DNA of 64,000 nucleotides, taken from Inia geoffrensis. Taxonomy: Eukaryota > Chordata > Mammalia > Artiodactyla > Iniidae. Made by a program: the position numbers and the translations under genes. The stretch lies in assembly GCA_036417435.1 (NCBI GenBank), contig CM070899.1, positions 168,173,494-168,237,493 on the forward strand, read 5' to 3'. The notes under the pieces are model-generated. The model saw only the letters and a program-made list of their open reading frames with translations. It had not been told where the DNA came from and ran no database searches. This document shows, one piece after another, positions 1-12,650 of the stretch. Within the stretch, counting starts at the first letter, position 1. Every line of letters begins with the position of its first letter.

Positions 1-262
1 TTTTACAACTGGAAAGCTTTCTGGTAAGAGGGCTGCAAGAACAGTGGTGGAAGAACAAAAGGAAGGAACTTGTCCTTCTCTCTCCTTTTCTACCCATGTG
101 TAACGTCTGAGTCTTCTTTCCCCAAACCTTTATCATTCAAACCAGTGGAAGCCAGTACCTCTTGAGGCATTGAACCAGTGGACCACCACGCAATGCAAAA
201 AATCCGGCTGATTGGAATTCACGTTTTGCCTAGTACCTACCCAGTAGAAACAATATATAGGC

Positions 263-556
263 AGACCTTGTTTTTTGCACGTCGCTTTATTCTGCAGTCT
301 TTTGTAGAATGAAGGTTTGTGGCAACTTGTCAGATGATGGTTAGTGTTTTTTAGCAATGAAGTATTTTAAAATTAAGGTATGTGCATTTCTTTAGACATA
401 ATGCTATTATACACTTAATAGACCACTGTAGTGCAAACATAACTTTTACATGCCCTGGGAAACCAAAAAATTCGTGGGACTCTCATTATTGCAGTATTCG
501 CTTTATTGCAGTGGTCTGGAACCGAACCCTCAATATCTCCGAGATATGCCTGTATT
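263..556. mobile_element. Tigger-type (TcMar) DNA transposon remnant
   Basis: The block contains signature Tigger1 terminal sequence: 'cgctttattgcagtggtctgg', 'gaaccgaaccctcaatatct' and 'ccgagatatgcctgta' at one end, and a related gctttattctgcagt / gtggcaacttgtcag segment at the other. This is an internally deleted, non-autonomous copy with no transposase coding left. Family assignment is from memory of the human consensus; divergence points to an old eutherian insertion. Confidence 0.75.
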
Positions 557-3500
557 TGTTAAAGCTAGTTGTTAGAACACCCTGTCAGGTGGAAACCTCT
601 ATTAATTGATAGAACCATGCTTCACTGGGCATAGTGAAAACTGAGGTTCAGAATGGTGACCTAGAGGCAATGAAATATTCTGAAACACCTTGAACCATCA
701 GAGAAAGATTAAAATATGTTCAGTGTTGTTTTAGCGTTAAGTGTATTTGATTGTGTTCCATATCTTGCAAATTGGTAATGCATACCTAGTATTTTTGGTA
801 AGACTCTATTAAACTGAGTGCTTGACACAATCCCATTTCCTAGCAGAGACTTCTTGTTACATGTGGCTGGTGGTTTTGCTCAAGGCAGAGTTAGGTGATT
901 GTTATTTGTTATAGGGAACCTAATAGGCATGAGTTAGAAGCTGCCTCCTTTTTCTTTTTAATTGGGCATTAGCTTTATAGATTTAAGTACAGTAGGCACA
1001 TTTTAGAGGGAGGTATTGTAACTAGTTGTGCCCTCAGCCAGACAACTAGCTGGTCCTAATTTCTGAAAGTTTGGCATCCTCTTTGGCTAATGGGATTAAA
1101 GGAATCTCTTTCATTGCTCTAACATCTCTACCTATTTCTTGAGCAGCTGCTCAATGGAATTTGAATTCCAAAATGATCCTTCTTACAAGCAAATTTTTAA
1201 GGCCTGAGTAAGGCCAGAGAGTTAATTTGGAATTGAAAGGGCTCTGTTCTTTTCCCTAAAAAAAAAAAAAAAAAAAAAAAAAGAGAGAGAGAGAAGAGGT
1301 AAATTCTTTAAGTAGGTGAGGGGATTTGGAGGAGGGAGATAATGATCTCCAGGTTTAAAGGAGACCCAAAGGAAAGCTGACCTCATTTTATTGGCAGAAG
1401 ATTACACTGTGTATTTATAGTTTGTGATATTGACTTCTCCAAGAGAAAAACTAAAAATATATTGGGGGATGTTACTGTATTAAAGAAGGAATGTGTGACA
1501 TTCCCATCCAGGTAAGTTTCTTCATGTGACTAGTTAAAACAATGGTGCCAGTAACACCAAAGATTTAGTTTTAGTTTTGGGTTTTGTTTGTTTTTTTTTA
1601 AAGATGTTTGAAGTTTTTTCCACATTATTTAACTTGGGCCTTTTAATGTTTCACTGCCTTCCTGCGTATACTTTTTTCTCTTTTTTCTCCCTCAGATCGT
1701 TTGTTTTTCAAACAGATATGGATGAAAAACAAAAATTTAATCTAAAATTAGAAAAGGCCCTTTCTTCTCCCCCATTCTTAACCCACAAGCCCCATGGAAC
1801 CACATGATGGAGGTTTCAGAAGAAACAAGATGGGGTGCTGGGTACCGTTCCCACCGGCCTGCCCTGCCTCTTCTTTCCATTGTCACACACAAGGCTTTGA
1901 AGAGCTCTCGGAACCACTGATCGCTGTAGGATAGGCCCATCATTCTGCCCAAAGCGGCTGCCGTGCTTGAAGTAGCAGAGAAAATATACCTTGACAGGAA
2001 ACCTCTTTTTCAACAACTAGAAAATGAGGAGGTGGAGGGAGGAGGGAGATGACAGGGGAAGAGGAGGAGACAAAATTTACTACTTCTTCCAAGCCCTCCA
2101 GAGGTCATGCAAAGCCTAGGCTCGTGCCAAAGGCAGCTCCACGCTGTTGCCTGGCCTTCTGATCCCTGCGTTCCAAGTGTCACGGCTAAATCACATGTGA
2201 AACACCATCTTTGTCAGTCAAGTGGATTAAACTTCCCAATAAGTAAATTCTGTTGTAGTCTGCACTGAAAAACAGTGTCCTTTCTTTTCCACACTTGAAC
2301 TTGTCATCTTTTACTCTGTCCCCTTTATGGGGTCTTTAACATTTTCTTGCCATTGAGGGTTAGAGCTTTTCCTTGAAATTTGTCAGACATGTACGTACAA
2401 GCAGTCCACGAAGCTGAAAACTGGAGAAACTGATGTGAAGGATTGGAGAAGGGCCCACCCTGGCGAGCTTTTGCCTAACAGTGTGAGTGAGGTCTCCACA
2501 TAGTTTCCTCTAGGTATGGATCTCTAATTACAAGTGCGTTATGTCCTATGTGTGTTTTTAGTGATGAATTAATTACTCCTGGGAAAGCGTTTAGTCACTG
2601 GTTGTTTGGAAAATGATAAGGTAGCTCGTGACCTGGACTTAAGTTATGACTTTTGGGTAAGAGTGCTAAATTGAAGTCAGAGTGAAGTTTGCATGAAAAG
2701 GTAAAGGTGCCCATTGAAGGTGAAGAAAGGGGTTTATCCTCCTGATGTTGTCACCCTGACCACGGTGAGCGCAACCTCAATGCAGCAGCGAATTCTCAAC
2801 CTTTCCCGCTCTAGTACACACACCCACCCACTGCAGACTCCTCATGAACAAGGCTGTTGACTTCCCACCATGTTGACAGTTGTCAAAAAAAATTCAGCAA
2901 GATTCTCCCCTGGACCAAAATCTAAACTCTAATACCATATGCTCCCACTCAGCCTGAAAGCATAAATTAGAATCAGGGGGATATTAGACTAGACATCTTC
3001 CTTAGCATCCTAAAGCACAGTCAATAAAAAAGAAATAGCAACATTTGGATAATATGACTTGGCAGTTATTGGACAAATATATAATTAAAAAGTTTGAAAA
3101 CTGTAACGTTCCTTTACCTTACTAGGGAAATTCTAAACTCTTTCTTTGGGGCTTCTCTTCCCCCAGCCTAACTACGGATGTTAAGGGTGAATTTAATGAT
3201 GTCTGTAAAAGTGATTTATGTTTATCAGACTGTAGCACTAAAGAAATTGAAGCTATTTGGACTGATGTTATCAGTGATTGGGGGCAAAGTGACCACTTTT
3301 TGAAGGTGATTTAACATTTCCAACCTTTATGATGTCATTTGGTGCCCTGGAAAAGGTAATTTACTAAATGGTACTTTTGTAACTTAAAAGAATTAATGAT
3401 CATCAAAAGTGAGAAAATTATTCCTTTTTCAGTTTTAGGATCAGGTCTATAGCATTATATGTGAGGCCATCCACCTTTCAAAGGGATTTGATTTTATGTC

Positions 3501-4156
3501 ATTTCAGTGACTTAAAAAAAGTATCATCTGAAGAGGAAAAGAAAGCCTGGGGCTTTTGATTTGTCTGTTGTACATTTTCAGACACGTCTACAGAAGGAAT
3601 AAGAAAATAGATTTTTTTATATTTTAAACTGAATGTGAACCTTCCCTTCTCATACTGTCATTTGAGAATCAACAAAACCATTAAGCCTCTCATGCAAAAG
3701 CTGATGCAGCTCTTTACATCAAACGATAATAATAATTGCAATAATAACAGATGTCTACCTTTCGTATAACATTTCAGACTTTACAGAATACTTCGCCATC
3801 CCACTGTCTCGCGGTGTCAATTGTGAATTAGCTATGAAGAGCTTTTTTATCTTTCTTGTCAATAAGGAAAGATTTTTAGCTGGGCATGAAAAAACTCTCA
3901 GCTTTCACAGAGGTAGGGTGCTGGCATGGTTTACTGAGAAAGGCTGTGGAGCCATCATTATCTCTGATGATGAAAGCAAAGCACGTTTAGAGACATGATT
4001 AAATTTGCCTCTAACCCAATTCTTGGGGTCGAGGAAAAAAGGCTTTCTCTACTTTTTTCTCTTTACTCAAAGAACAGTCCACCTTTCCATCAATATTAAT
4101 TATATATTCATAAGGCAAATATTGAATCACATCCAAAATAAAGTACAATAAATGTG
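557..4156. other. Non-coding region with no recognised gene
   Basis: AT-rich sequence without supported exons. It contains an A-run followed by GA repeats at about 1258-1295 and a purine-rich stretch near 2030-2065. Short reading frames here have no recognisable protein similarity. No repeat family was identified with confidence. Confidence 0.5.
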
Positions 4157-4165
4157 GTCCCCCTC

Positions 4166-4511
4166 TCTTTTTTTAGATTTATTTTATTGAAGTATAGTTG
4201 ATTTACAATGTTGTGTTAATTTCTGCTGTACAGCAGTGATTCAGTTATACATACACATATAATATATACACATTCTTTTTCATATTCTTTTCCATTATGG
4301 TTTATTACAGGATATTGAATATAGTTCCCTGTGCTATACAGTAGGACCTCGTTGTTTATCCATTCTGTATACACTAGTTTTCATCTGCTTAATCCCAAAC
4401 TCTCAGTCAGTCCCTCTCCCACCCCACCTCCCCCTTGGCAACCACAAGTCTGTTTGGTTTTTCATTTATTTTATTGAAGTATAGGTTATTTACAATGTTG
4501 TGTTAATTTCC
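4166..4511 (-). mobile_element. L1 3'-end fragment, 3' terminus present twice
   Basis: Read on the minus strand, this is a 5'-truncated artiodactyl/cetacean L1 3' UTR. On + it shows attttattgaagtatag, tttacaatgttgtgttaatt, and further on the ccctgtgctatacagtagga motif. A second copy of the extreme terminus (tttattgaagtata...tgttgtgttaatttc) lies at about 4462-4511. The whole block is flanked by ggtccccct (4157-4165 and 4512-4520), which looks like a target-site duplication, so the doubled terminus seems to belong to one insertion event. Confidence 0.8.
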
Positions 4512-4764
4512 GGTCCCCCTGCCTTGATAGCCTTTTGTAGCATTTGATTTGCACACATTTAATTATTTATTGTCCTATTGGTTTTCTGTTAATTTCATGT
4601 TTGTAAATTTCCCCGACTTGACTGAAAACTCTTAAAAGACAAGACTCATTCTTGCAGCTATTTTTGTACTCTCCACAGGGATTGTTAAGTACAGGACACT
4701 TAAAACAGTATAATTGACCCATGATTGATATAATCCCAGCCTAAAGATAGTAGATAGAGAAGAT

Positions 4765-4950
4765 CAGTGGTTTCCACACTTGAACATGGATCAGAAGCAC
4801 CTGGAGGGCTTGTTAAAACACAGTTCTGGGCCCACTCCCAGAGATTCTGATTTAGGAGGCATGGAGTCAGGCTGACAATTTGCGTTTCTAATCATTCCTA
4901 GATGATGCTGATGCTACAGGTCCTGAGACCACACTTTGAGGATCGTTGCA
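4765..4950. mobile_element. MER5A-like hAT-Charlie DNA transposon
   Basis: The sequence begins cagtggtttccacacttgaa, continues through cacctggagggcttgttaaa and gatgatgctgatgctac, and ends in ccacactttgaggatcgttg, matching the non-autonomous MER5A consensus along its length. The terminal inverted repeats have decayed. It is an old non-coding insertion shared among placental mammals. Confidence 0.85.
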
Positions 4951-6350
4951 TTAGATTCATGTTTAGTCTCCTCCAAATCGTGTTTGGTGATATTTAAGAT
5001 CTCTACCAATGTCTAATTGGGATTTAAGAGCACAAAGCAACATTATTCGTAGAAACAAATGTAGTCAAGGAACTCACGGCTAAACCCATAAGTTAAAAGA
5101 CCTAAAAGAAATCAAGCTGAGCTCCCAGTGTATCGGGCTATGGATGAATAACTCTAACTGATTAATGATAATGATAATTTTCTAAATGAGGATGTATCCC
5201 ACATCATTAGCACAGCTATTACCCAACTTATGAGTGGATCATATTCCACAGTTTATTTGGAGTCTGTTGTTTGGAACTCAGAATGTGTTTTGTCATAGAA
5301 GAATTGTGAGAAGCAATGGTAACAAATGTCTAACTCATAATTCACCCAAAGATAGTTGTAAGAGTACCACGGGTCCTAATCCTGGGTTTCTAAAGGGACA
5401 AGTTTAGGATGTACAGCTTTCTATTGCCACCAACTGAATAGGGTACCCGGATAGAAGAGCGAGGAAGGAGGTGGACATTCCATGTTGGACATGTTGAGTT
5501 TTCTTTGGCCCATCCAGGTGATGGCCACCATGCACAGCATTGTGGGTATATCCCCACCTCTACTACAGGCACTCACAGATTCCATTTGCCCTCCTCCTTT
5601 TGTCAGCCAGGCAGTGATTGTTGCAGGGGCACGGGGGACTGATGGTGCCTTTCTTCCCCAGCTGGGTCAATGAGCACAGCACAGTGGGGCTGAAGAGTCC
5701 AGGGAGAGCTCCACATCCATCTGTGGTATAAACCACTGAGGATACTTCCCGGCCTTTTTTTTCATAATCCCTATCTTTGCTTCTGGAGGTGCAGCAGTGG
5801 ACAGCTCTGCTTAGATATTTCAGCACCTTCCTCTATAGCTCTGCCCCCATCTCTCTCCTTCTCCTGTAGGCTTCCTGCTCTACCCCCAATGCTTCCCTTT
5901 CCCTTTTTTTATTCAGATTTACAAAGGATGTACAGCTGATAAAGATGTTTGGGGGGGGACACCCATTCACCGACATTGCAGGGGAGAACCCACATCACCT
6001 GGAACTGGGCATGTGTTCTACGTGAAGAAAGCAAAAAGTCTGGGATGAGGGAATTGAGGAAGTGGACGGAAGACAGGACCAGGTAACCGGAGGCCCGGAG
6101 AGTGCGTCCGTGAGTTACCATCAGTCATGTAGCCCCGTATCACTGCGTGAATCGCCTCAAAACCTGCATGGGACCCCAGGGGACAGCGGGTTCTCTGTCA
6201 TCTGGGGGGTAATGGAAAGGAGCAGAAGAAAGTTATCATTCCTGGCAAATCAGAAAGAAAGTGTATTTCCTCTAGCCACCTGACCGGCATTGTTTGGGGG
6301 GAAGCAGAAGAGATATTCCAATTGGCCATTTGTGAACCAGGGAATTCCCG

Positions 6351-6353
<3 letters not shown>

Positions 6354-6394
<41 letters not shown>
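6354..6394. repeat. (CA)n microsatellite
   Basis: An uninterrupted CA dinucleotide repeat of about 20 units. It is probably length-polymorphic. Confidence 0.97.
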
Positions 6395-6396
<2 letters not shown>

Positions 6397-7200
6397 GTAA
6401 TGTCTGAATGGATTTCATTGATGACCAATTCAGACTTTCTTACACCTGATTTTGCATAGAAGTATAGACTGTAGGAGAGTCGGGATACTTTGAGAAGGAG
6501 GCACCAAGAGGGAAATAAACGTGCCAGGATTTCATTAGGAGAAAATGGGACGGAGCCAGAAAAGGCTGAGAGAGTGGCTAAACTGCAGTGCATGTCTGAC
6601 CCGGAGGGAAGGCACGGTTGGTGGAAGCGTCCCCGACCTAAATGGAAACGCTGGCGAGTCCTTGAGTGAACCTGACCCCCAGAGCCATCCCGTGTCTCCC
6701 AGGAACAGACCTGCCTTAACATCCCTCCTGTGCTCAGTCCGTGGCTGGGAGCAGTCAGTGGGACACGTGATCTGGAGCACACGTGCTGATGGATTTCAGA
6801 GCCTGGCGGCTGGAGACCCTTGGTCACGTGTGGCCCCTGTCGTGGGCGTTCTGCCAGGTGGGGTTCCTCCACATAAACCAATAGAGCGTCCAGGGTCAAT
6901 GAAAATTGTGCTTTGCGATGGAAATGGTGTGATATTGGTTATTTAAGCCCCCCTCCCAAAAAAAAGGAAAGCAAAGCAAAGAAAAATGCTTTATTATCTT
7001 CAGTACTTCGAAAGTAAAGAGTAGAGACCGTGAAAATCTGCCACGGTCTGAAACTTTTACTTTAAACCTACAGCTTCAGCCTGTCTGTCCCTCTGGACTG
7101 GTCTTAAGAGCTGGTAACAGGAGCAAAATGATCTGCCTTGGCCTCATTTTTCTCTCAGTGCTTAATGAAAGGGCAACAAAATGCCATAGAGCTGGCAGCT

Positions 7201-7252
7201 GGAGGGGTGGCGGGGGTGGGGGTGGGGTGGGGTGGGGTGGGGGTGGGGGGCT
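7201..7252 (+). repeat. G-rich minisatellite-like tract, G-quadruplex candidate
   Basis: Repeated ggggt units with runs of four to six G separated by single T bases. More than four G-runs with short loops make a quadruplex on the + strand plausible. Confidence 0.8.
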
Positions 7253-7604
7253 GGAAAAAGCACCAACTGAATAATTGCTGCTTCATAGTTAAGAATTGCA
7301 ATGCATTCTTTTTTTTGATTGCTAAAATTTTCATTCTTTTGACCTAGAAAAAAAATCTTGGCCTTTAAATTTGGAGCACCTAATTTTTCATTTTATAAAT
7401 AATCTGTGTTCCATTCCACTGGGTGGAATGCATGATGATGTTTAGAATACCAGCTGCCACCTAGCAATGTTCCCAAAGTTAAATATACACGTATCATGCT
7501 GTATTTAAAATTATGTAAATAATTTGCTTTCTGTGTCCTCTGATGTCGAGCTGGAGAAATAAGGAGCCACTATTTTTAAAACCCGACAGGTATTGTATTT
7601 TTTT

Positions 7605-7731
7605 GTGTCTTTTATTTATTATTTATTTATTTTTTAAACATCTTTATTGGAGTATAACTGCTTTACAATGTTGTGTTAGTTTCTGCTGTATAACAAAGTG
7701 AGTCAGCTATATGTATACATATATGCCCATG
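7605..7731 (-). mobile_element. Short L1 3'-end insertion
   Basis: On + it reads catctttattggagtataac, tttacaatgttgtgttagtt, tctgctgtataacaaagtga: the 3' terminus of a cetartiodactyl L1 in minus orientation, strongly 5'-truncated. Flanks ggtattgtattttt (from 7589) and ggtattctattttt (from 7732) look like a slightly diverged target-site duplication. Confidence 0.8.
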
Positions 7732-8590
7732 GGTATTCTATTTTTGATGCTGTTTGTGAGAGGTGTGGGTGCAGAGAGAGCATGATTTCTTTTTAGATAA
7801 CTTTTGAAAAGCTTAACTAATGCAAAGCTTCCCGTGATGGTGCAGCCGCATTGTATTCTAACTGTAGGGCACTTCACTCCCTGTTCTTTTAGGCTGAAAA
7901 TAATGTGTCACAAAATGACAACCTATCCATGGATTTTGCTGAAAAAGTGATTTAAAACCATTCCGGCATCAGAGTGGGGCAGTTGCTTACTGTTCAATAT
8001 TACTTTTCTTGGTAAAGAATACATACACTAAAAGTCAGACCCTTGTGCTTACTGATAAAGTTGCTGATTGTATGGTTAAGGAGATACAGTTCTAATGACT
8101 GGAGTTCGAATTAATAGCAAGATAATGATTCTAAGAGTAAAAGACCTTTTTTTTTTTCTTGTTCAGAGTGAAAACACGTTAGCCAGCTCTAGAAATACAC
8201 AAAGGAGATGGACAAAAAGCTTGGTTTCTCTGAGAGGAAGAACAGCTAAGATTATGATTATGATGACAGATGGATTCAGGGACAGCTTCAGAATGTGGGA
8301 CTCGGGTGAACCCCAAAAGGCATGAAGTGAATTCCAGTAAGTTGTAGGCTAGGGGTGGGCATTCAAGGGAACAGAAACAGTGAGGTGTTTCTGAGAACTG
8401 TGACTCGGGGGGGCTTCCAGTATTTCAGGAAGGTGCATTATCTTATGTGAAATGGAGATTTAGCCGTTAAGATGAGCAAATGATGGCCTGTAGATCAACC
8501 AGTCTATACTCTTGGTTTACGTAATAATAATGAACAAACTACAAACATTCCTTTTGCTACACACACAAAAACACATGCAGTATTTCATGC

Positions 8591-8635
8591 TGTGTCTGTC
8601 TCACACACGCATACACACGCGCACACACACGCTTA
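8591..8635. repeat. Imperfect CA-rich microsatellite
   Basis: CA repeats interrupted by CG and TA steps (cacacacgcatacacacgcg). It is a simple repeat with no coding potential. Confidence 0.85.
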
Positions 8636-8946
8636 TAGACACGTTCTTTCCTTCACTTTGTACAAAAAGGAAGGAATGGTCTCTCTAGTTCTGTGCTTCA
8701 GAATACATATCAACCAGAGATGCATTTCCTACAGTTATACATCTGAAGTAATGTGTAGTTACTTGAGGTCTGTTTATATAAGCTTTTCCCACATAAATGG
8801 AGACATTTGTCCTTAGATGAGCTTAATTGTGGCAATGAAAGATATATACATTTAATGGTCCTGTTTTCAATAGGATGTTGGCTAATGTTCGTGTCATGGG
8901 TTACCAATTTGTCCCCTAATAATTGTCATTTAAATACTTGTTTGGG

Positions 8947-9212
8947 GACTTTCCTGGTGGTCCAGTGGTTAAGAATCCATCTTGCAATGCAGGGGACGCA
9001 GATTCGATACTCCATCTGGTAACTAAGATCCCACGTGCTGCGGGGCAACTAAGTCCACACCACAGTAGAGAGCCCTTGTGCTGCAGCTGATGAGCCTGTG
9101 CGCCACAACTAGAGAGGAGCCCACGCAGTGCAACGAAGAACCCACGCGCTGCAATGAAAGATCCCGTGTGCCGCAACTAAGACCCAATGCAGCCAAAAAT
9201 AAATAGATAGAT
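8947..9212 (+). mobile_element. CHR-type SINE, long form
   Basis: A tRNA-derived head (gacttcctggtggtccagtgg-like, with a pol III B-box-like gattcgatac) is followed by the long body ending agacccaatgcagccaaaaa and a short A/T tail. Flanking direct repeats atttaaatacttgtttggg (from 8928) and atttaaatacgtgtttggg (from 9213) are a 19-20 base target-site duplication with one mismatch. Confidence 0.93.
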
Positions 9213-9754
9213 ATTTAAATACGTGTTTGGGGCCGGGAACAACTTTCCTCAGCTGCTGACACAGACTAACAAAGAGATTTCATCAGGCAACTGAGTGGGG
9301 CAACCTTCTGATTAAAGCAACATCTCTAGAACAGAATAATTTCTATTTCTGTTATTATTTTTAATATGACTTTAGCTAAAGAATTGAAATGTAATGTTTA
9401 GAGGAAAACAGCTGAGAAGTTTCTGTTTATGCCATCTGCTTAGAACAAAAATGTTTTGCCGAAATGTCTTCTGAATACATCCAAACCCTAGTATCCATGC
9501 CTTCTGTAAAAACGGGAGATAGCTAGCGAGTTCTTGGTTCAAACTGCACAGAAAAGAAAACCTCTTAAAATACGTAATTGTTTTTCAGACTATGACCCCA
9601 AATACTGATTATTTCGTACTTTTACGTGGTAAACAGTAATCACCAAGATACACGCCCACTTTCTTATCTAGAAAAAGATGTCATTCCAACAAGATGGAAA
9701 CTATAATCTTGTTCAGGTCTGTGACATACTTCTCATTCCAGATTCCGTTTTTTT

Positions 9755-10101
9755 TTCCCCCAGTAAATTTATTTATTTATGGCTGCATTGCGTCTTCATT
9801 GCTATGTGCGGGCTTTCTCTAGTTGCGACAAGTGGGGGCTACTCTTCGTTGCGGTGTGTGGGCTTCTCATTGCGGTGGCTTCTCGTTGTGGAGCACGGGC
9901 TCTAGGAGCACGGGCTTCAGTAGTTGTGGCGCGTGTGCTCAGTAGTTGTGGTTCGCAGGCTCCAGAACGCAGGCTCAGTAGTTGTGGCGCAGGGGCTTAG
10001 TTGCTCCGCGGCAGGTGGGATCTTCCCGGACCAGGGCTAGAACCCGTGTCCCCCTTATTGGCAGGTGGATTCTTAACCACTGCGCCACCAGGGAAGTCCC
10101 C
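9755..10101 (-). mobile_element. CHR-type SINE, long form
   Basis: A minus-oriented copy: the tail (taaatttatttatttatggc) is at low coordinates and the tRNA-like head (complement of ggacttccctggtggcgcag) ends near 10101. It is flanked by cagattccgttttt and cagattctgttttt, a near-perfect target-site duplication. Confidence 0.92.
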
Positions 10102-10459
10102 CAGATTCTGTTTTTGCATCAGTCGTTTGACTCAATTCTTAGTTCCAGATTAGCAAAATGAACCACGTGCAGTTTTTCCACTCGTGAGATTTTGGTTGGT
10201 TTTGTCTACTTACACTCTTCAGTTCACCGAAAGTCAATTATGTGTTTCTTCACTCTCCTTTTCTTTTTAATGGAACATTTGAGGTATGCGACTTTAGAGC
10301 TCGGGAATCAAATAATAAAATGGGTCCCAAATTACAGGTGAACAGATGGACGGAGCAGGTAGTCATTAAGGATCCTGTAGTCAATTAGACATCCCATTAC
10401 GTGGGACCATTGACATCCAATGAGAAGAGAATTTGTTGAAAACGAGGAGTGCTAGAATT

Positions 10460-11800
10460 CCAATCCCAAATGGCCTTCCTTGGGCACGCTCTGTCCTTTA
10501 GCGCCTCCACACCTTTTATTCTGGCTCCTTGGAATGGCTTTCATTTCCTGCTGCCTCTCTCCTCTGCTCCTCACCTGCTCCTTCCAGCCCCAAGTCAAAG
10601 GCTACCTCTTGTAAGGAGTCTTGCCCAGTCTTTGCCCTCCCAGTTAGTACTGAGCCCTTCCTCCTCTGTCTTCCCTGAGATGGTTACTTTTATGTGAACC
10701 CTTCCCATATTCCATCTTACGTCTGGTTCCTTTCCAGATCTTCAGTCCCATGCTCCAGCTCATCCCTTTTACCTCATTCTCACACCCCATGTATTTTTGG
10801 CTTCTCTTTCTCTCTGGTTTTGTTTCCTTTCAGGCTATAAATTTGTACCAAGCTCTCTCATCCTGAAATGTCCTCTTGATGCTACATTGCTATCCTGTGT
10901 GTCTTTCCTTTCAAACCCAAGTCTCTTGAAAGAGTCATCAACATGCACTGTTTTTACATCCTCACATCTTATTTTTTAGTTAATCCTTGCCCTGCCCCTG
11001 TCCTCACAGCTCCACAAAAATTGCTCTAATAAAGGTAATCAGTGACTTGCTACTTGCTAAAATGTAGCCTTTATTGAGTCCTCATATATTGGATCTCTCT
11101 GTGGTACTGATATCCCAGGCAATTTCTTGTTCGGGGAAACTTACTCCAGGTTTCCTCAAAGCATGCTCCAAGGAACATTAGTTTGGGGGAATATGAATAG
11201 GTTTTATGTAAAATGAAGAGTTCCATGGTCAAATAATTTTAGGAAGCTCTACATACTATTGTCTTCCTTAAAGACTCCCACTGAAAATTAGCAAGCCAGT
11301 GTTAATCTGAAAAACTCATCTTGGTATAATACCAGGAATACACTTGGGAAATGCTGCCCCTCAAACTTGACTCCCCCCATTACTCTTCTTCCCTGGTTAT
11401 CTGAGTCTCTAGGACTCTCCTCTTAGTTCTTTCTCTGTCTCTCTCTCTTTTTTTTCCATTTCCTAGCATTCTACTTGGACCCTCTCTACTCTTCTTTCTA
11501 AATGTTCTCTCCTTGGTGAGCTCGTCCTCTCTGGTTTTAAGTATCTCCTACATATGGATGAGTCCTGGTCTAGGTCTCCAGTTCTGAACTTCCCATGTAC
11601 TTCAGACCCACATATCCAAATTTCTACCCTGCATTTCCTCCTGGGTGTTTCTAGATACTCTCTTCACCTTCATGCTACTCAGGCAATTCAAACTCAACAT
11701 GTCTCCAACTGATATGATTTTATTCCCACTCCTACTCCTGATTTTTGACCTGTTTCTGTTCCCAAATATATGGTATCAGTGAATGGCACCAGTAGAGTCC
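10460..11800 (+). mobile_element. L2 LINE fragments (degenerate)
   Basis: Pyrimidine-rich + strand sequence matches the L2 consensus in several pieces. One piece has a 'ccccaagtcaaaggctacct ... gtaaggagtcttgccc' segment at about 10.57-10.64 kb. Another covers about 10.98-11.80 kb with 'aattgctctaataaaggtaa', 'catatggatgagtcctgg' and 'caaactcaacatgtctccaa'. The order suggests at least two fragments. Reading frames inside are heavily broken. Boundaries are approximate. Confidence 0.65.
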
Positions 11801-12399
11801 CCCTTACTGGAAAACATGGGAGCAGAGCTGATTTTGTCTGTGGCTTTCTCCCAATTCAGCCTGCGCTACAAGACTGTCCCAGCGGGATGATCATGTGATG
11901 GAAAGCTGTGAACAGAGGATGGAGAGTTCCTTTAATGACAAAGAATATAGGAACCTAGGGAGATGGTTGGACAAAGAACAAGACAATAGACTTCTGCCAA
12001 CCAACAGATGGGGATATGACTTCTGGGCTCCAGCGCCCCAGGCCACGCATCTCAGCATGGTGTCCTTCCACTAAGCGGAAGAACTTTGCCTGTGACATTT
12101 TTAAAGGGTATTAAATCCTGGCACCCACTCACGCTGGGCTCTTCTGGAGACTGTGCCTATAAGCCTGCCTACTCACCATGTGGAAGAGGCCCAGCATGAG
12201 TGGGAAGATCCGTCACCAGCTCTTTAAGGACAGTCTTGATATAAAATTAGGACAGTTTGACCCAAGTTTTCTTCTTGAGCTCCTGGGTCCTGCTGCCTTC
12301 CTGATTTGGGCTTTCACTTTTCAACTCCATTTTTAGTGCCTTCCACACACGTCATTCTTATTTTCTAATGAGGCATACAGGGATTATAGGGCAGGCTAG

Positions 12400-12650
12400 A
12401 TAAATGCGACTTGGGATCAGACACACCTGTGTTTAAATCCCAGCTCTCCTATTTCAGCTCATGAGACTTTGGATAGGGCACTGAGAATTCTCTGTCAACT
12501 GTGTATAAAAATAACCTGCCTTAAAAAAAAATAAAATAACCTACCTTGTAGGGGAGCCATGAGGACTGAATGAGATAATTCACATTAAGTGCCATGCACG
12601 TGGCGGTCATTCACTAAATGGTGGTCACTCCCACTTCGTATGTTGAATTC
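12400..12650 (+). mobile_element. MIR SINE
   Basis: MIR core features are visible: tgtgtttaaatcccagctct, the ctcatgagactttggatagg segment, ccatgaggactgaatgagat, and a decayed end. An A-rich stretch (about 12522-12535) interrupts it. Ancient mammalian SINE. Confidence 0.75.

Larger units (their letters stand above)
4953..7588. other. Non-coding region with CA repeat and G-rich tract
   Basis: No supported gene. Reading frames of up to 233 codons occur around 6.2-6.9 kb on the minus strand, but one runs through the CA repeat and none resembles a known protein. The region holds a (CA)n microsatellite (6354-6394) and a G-rich tract (7201-7252). Confidence 0.5.

Noticed and set aside
6198..6899. 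233-codon minus-strand frame
   Set aside because: It runs through the CA microsatellite, giving a CVCVCV stretch, and has no recognisable protein features.
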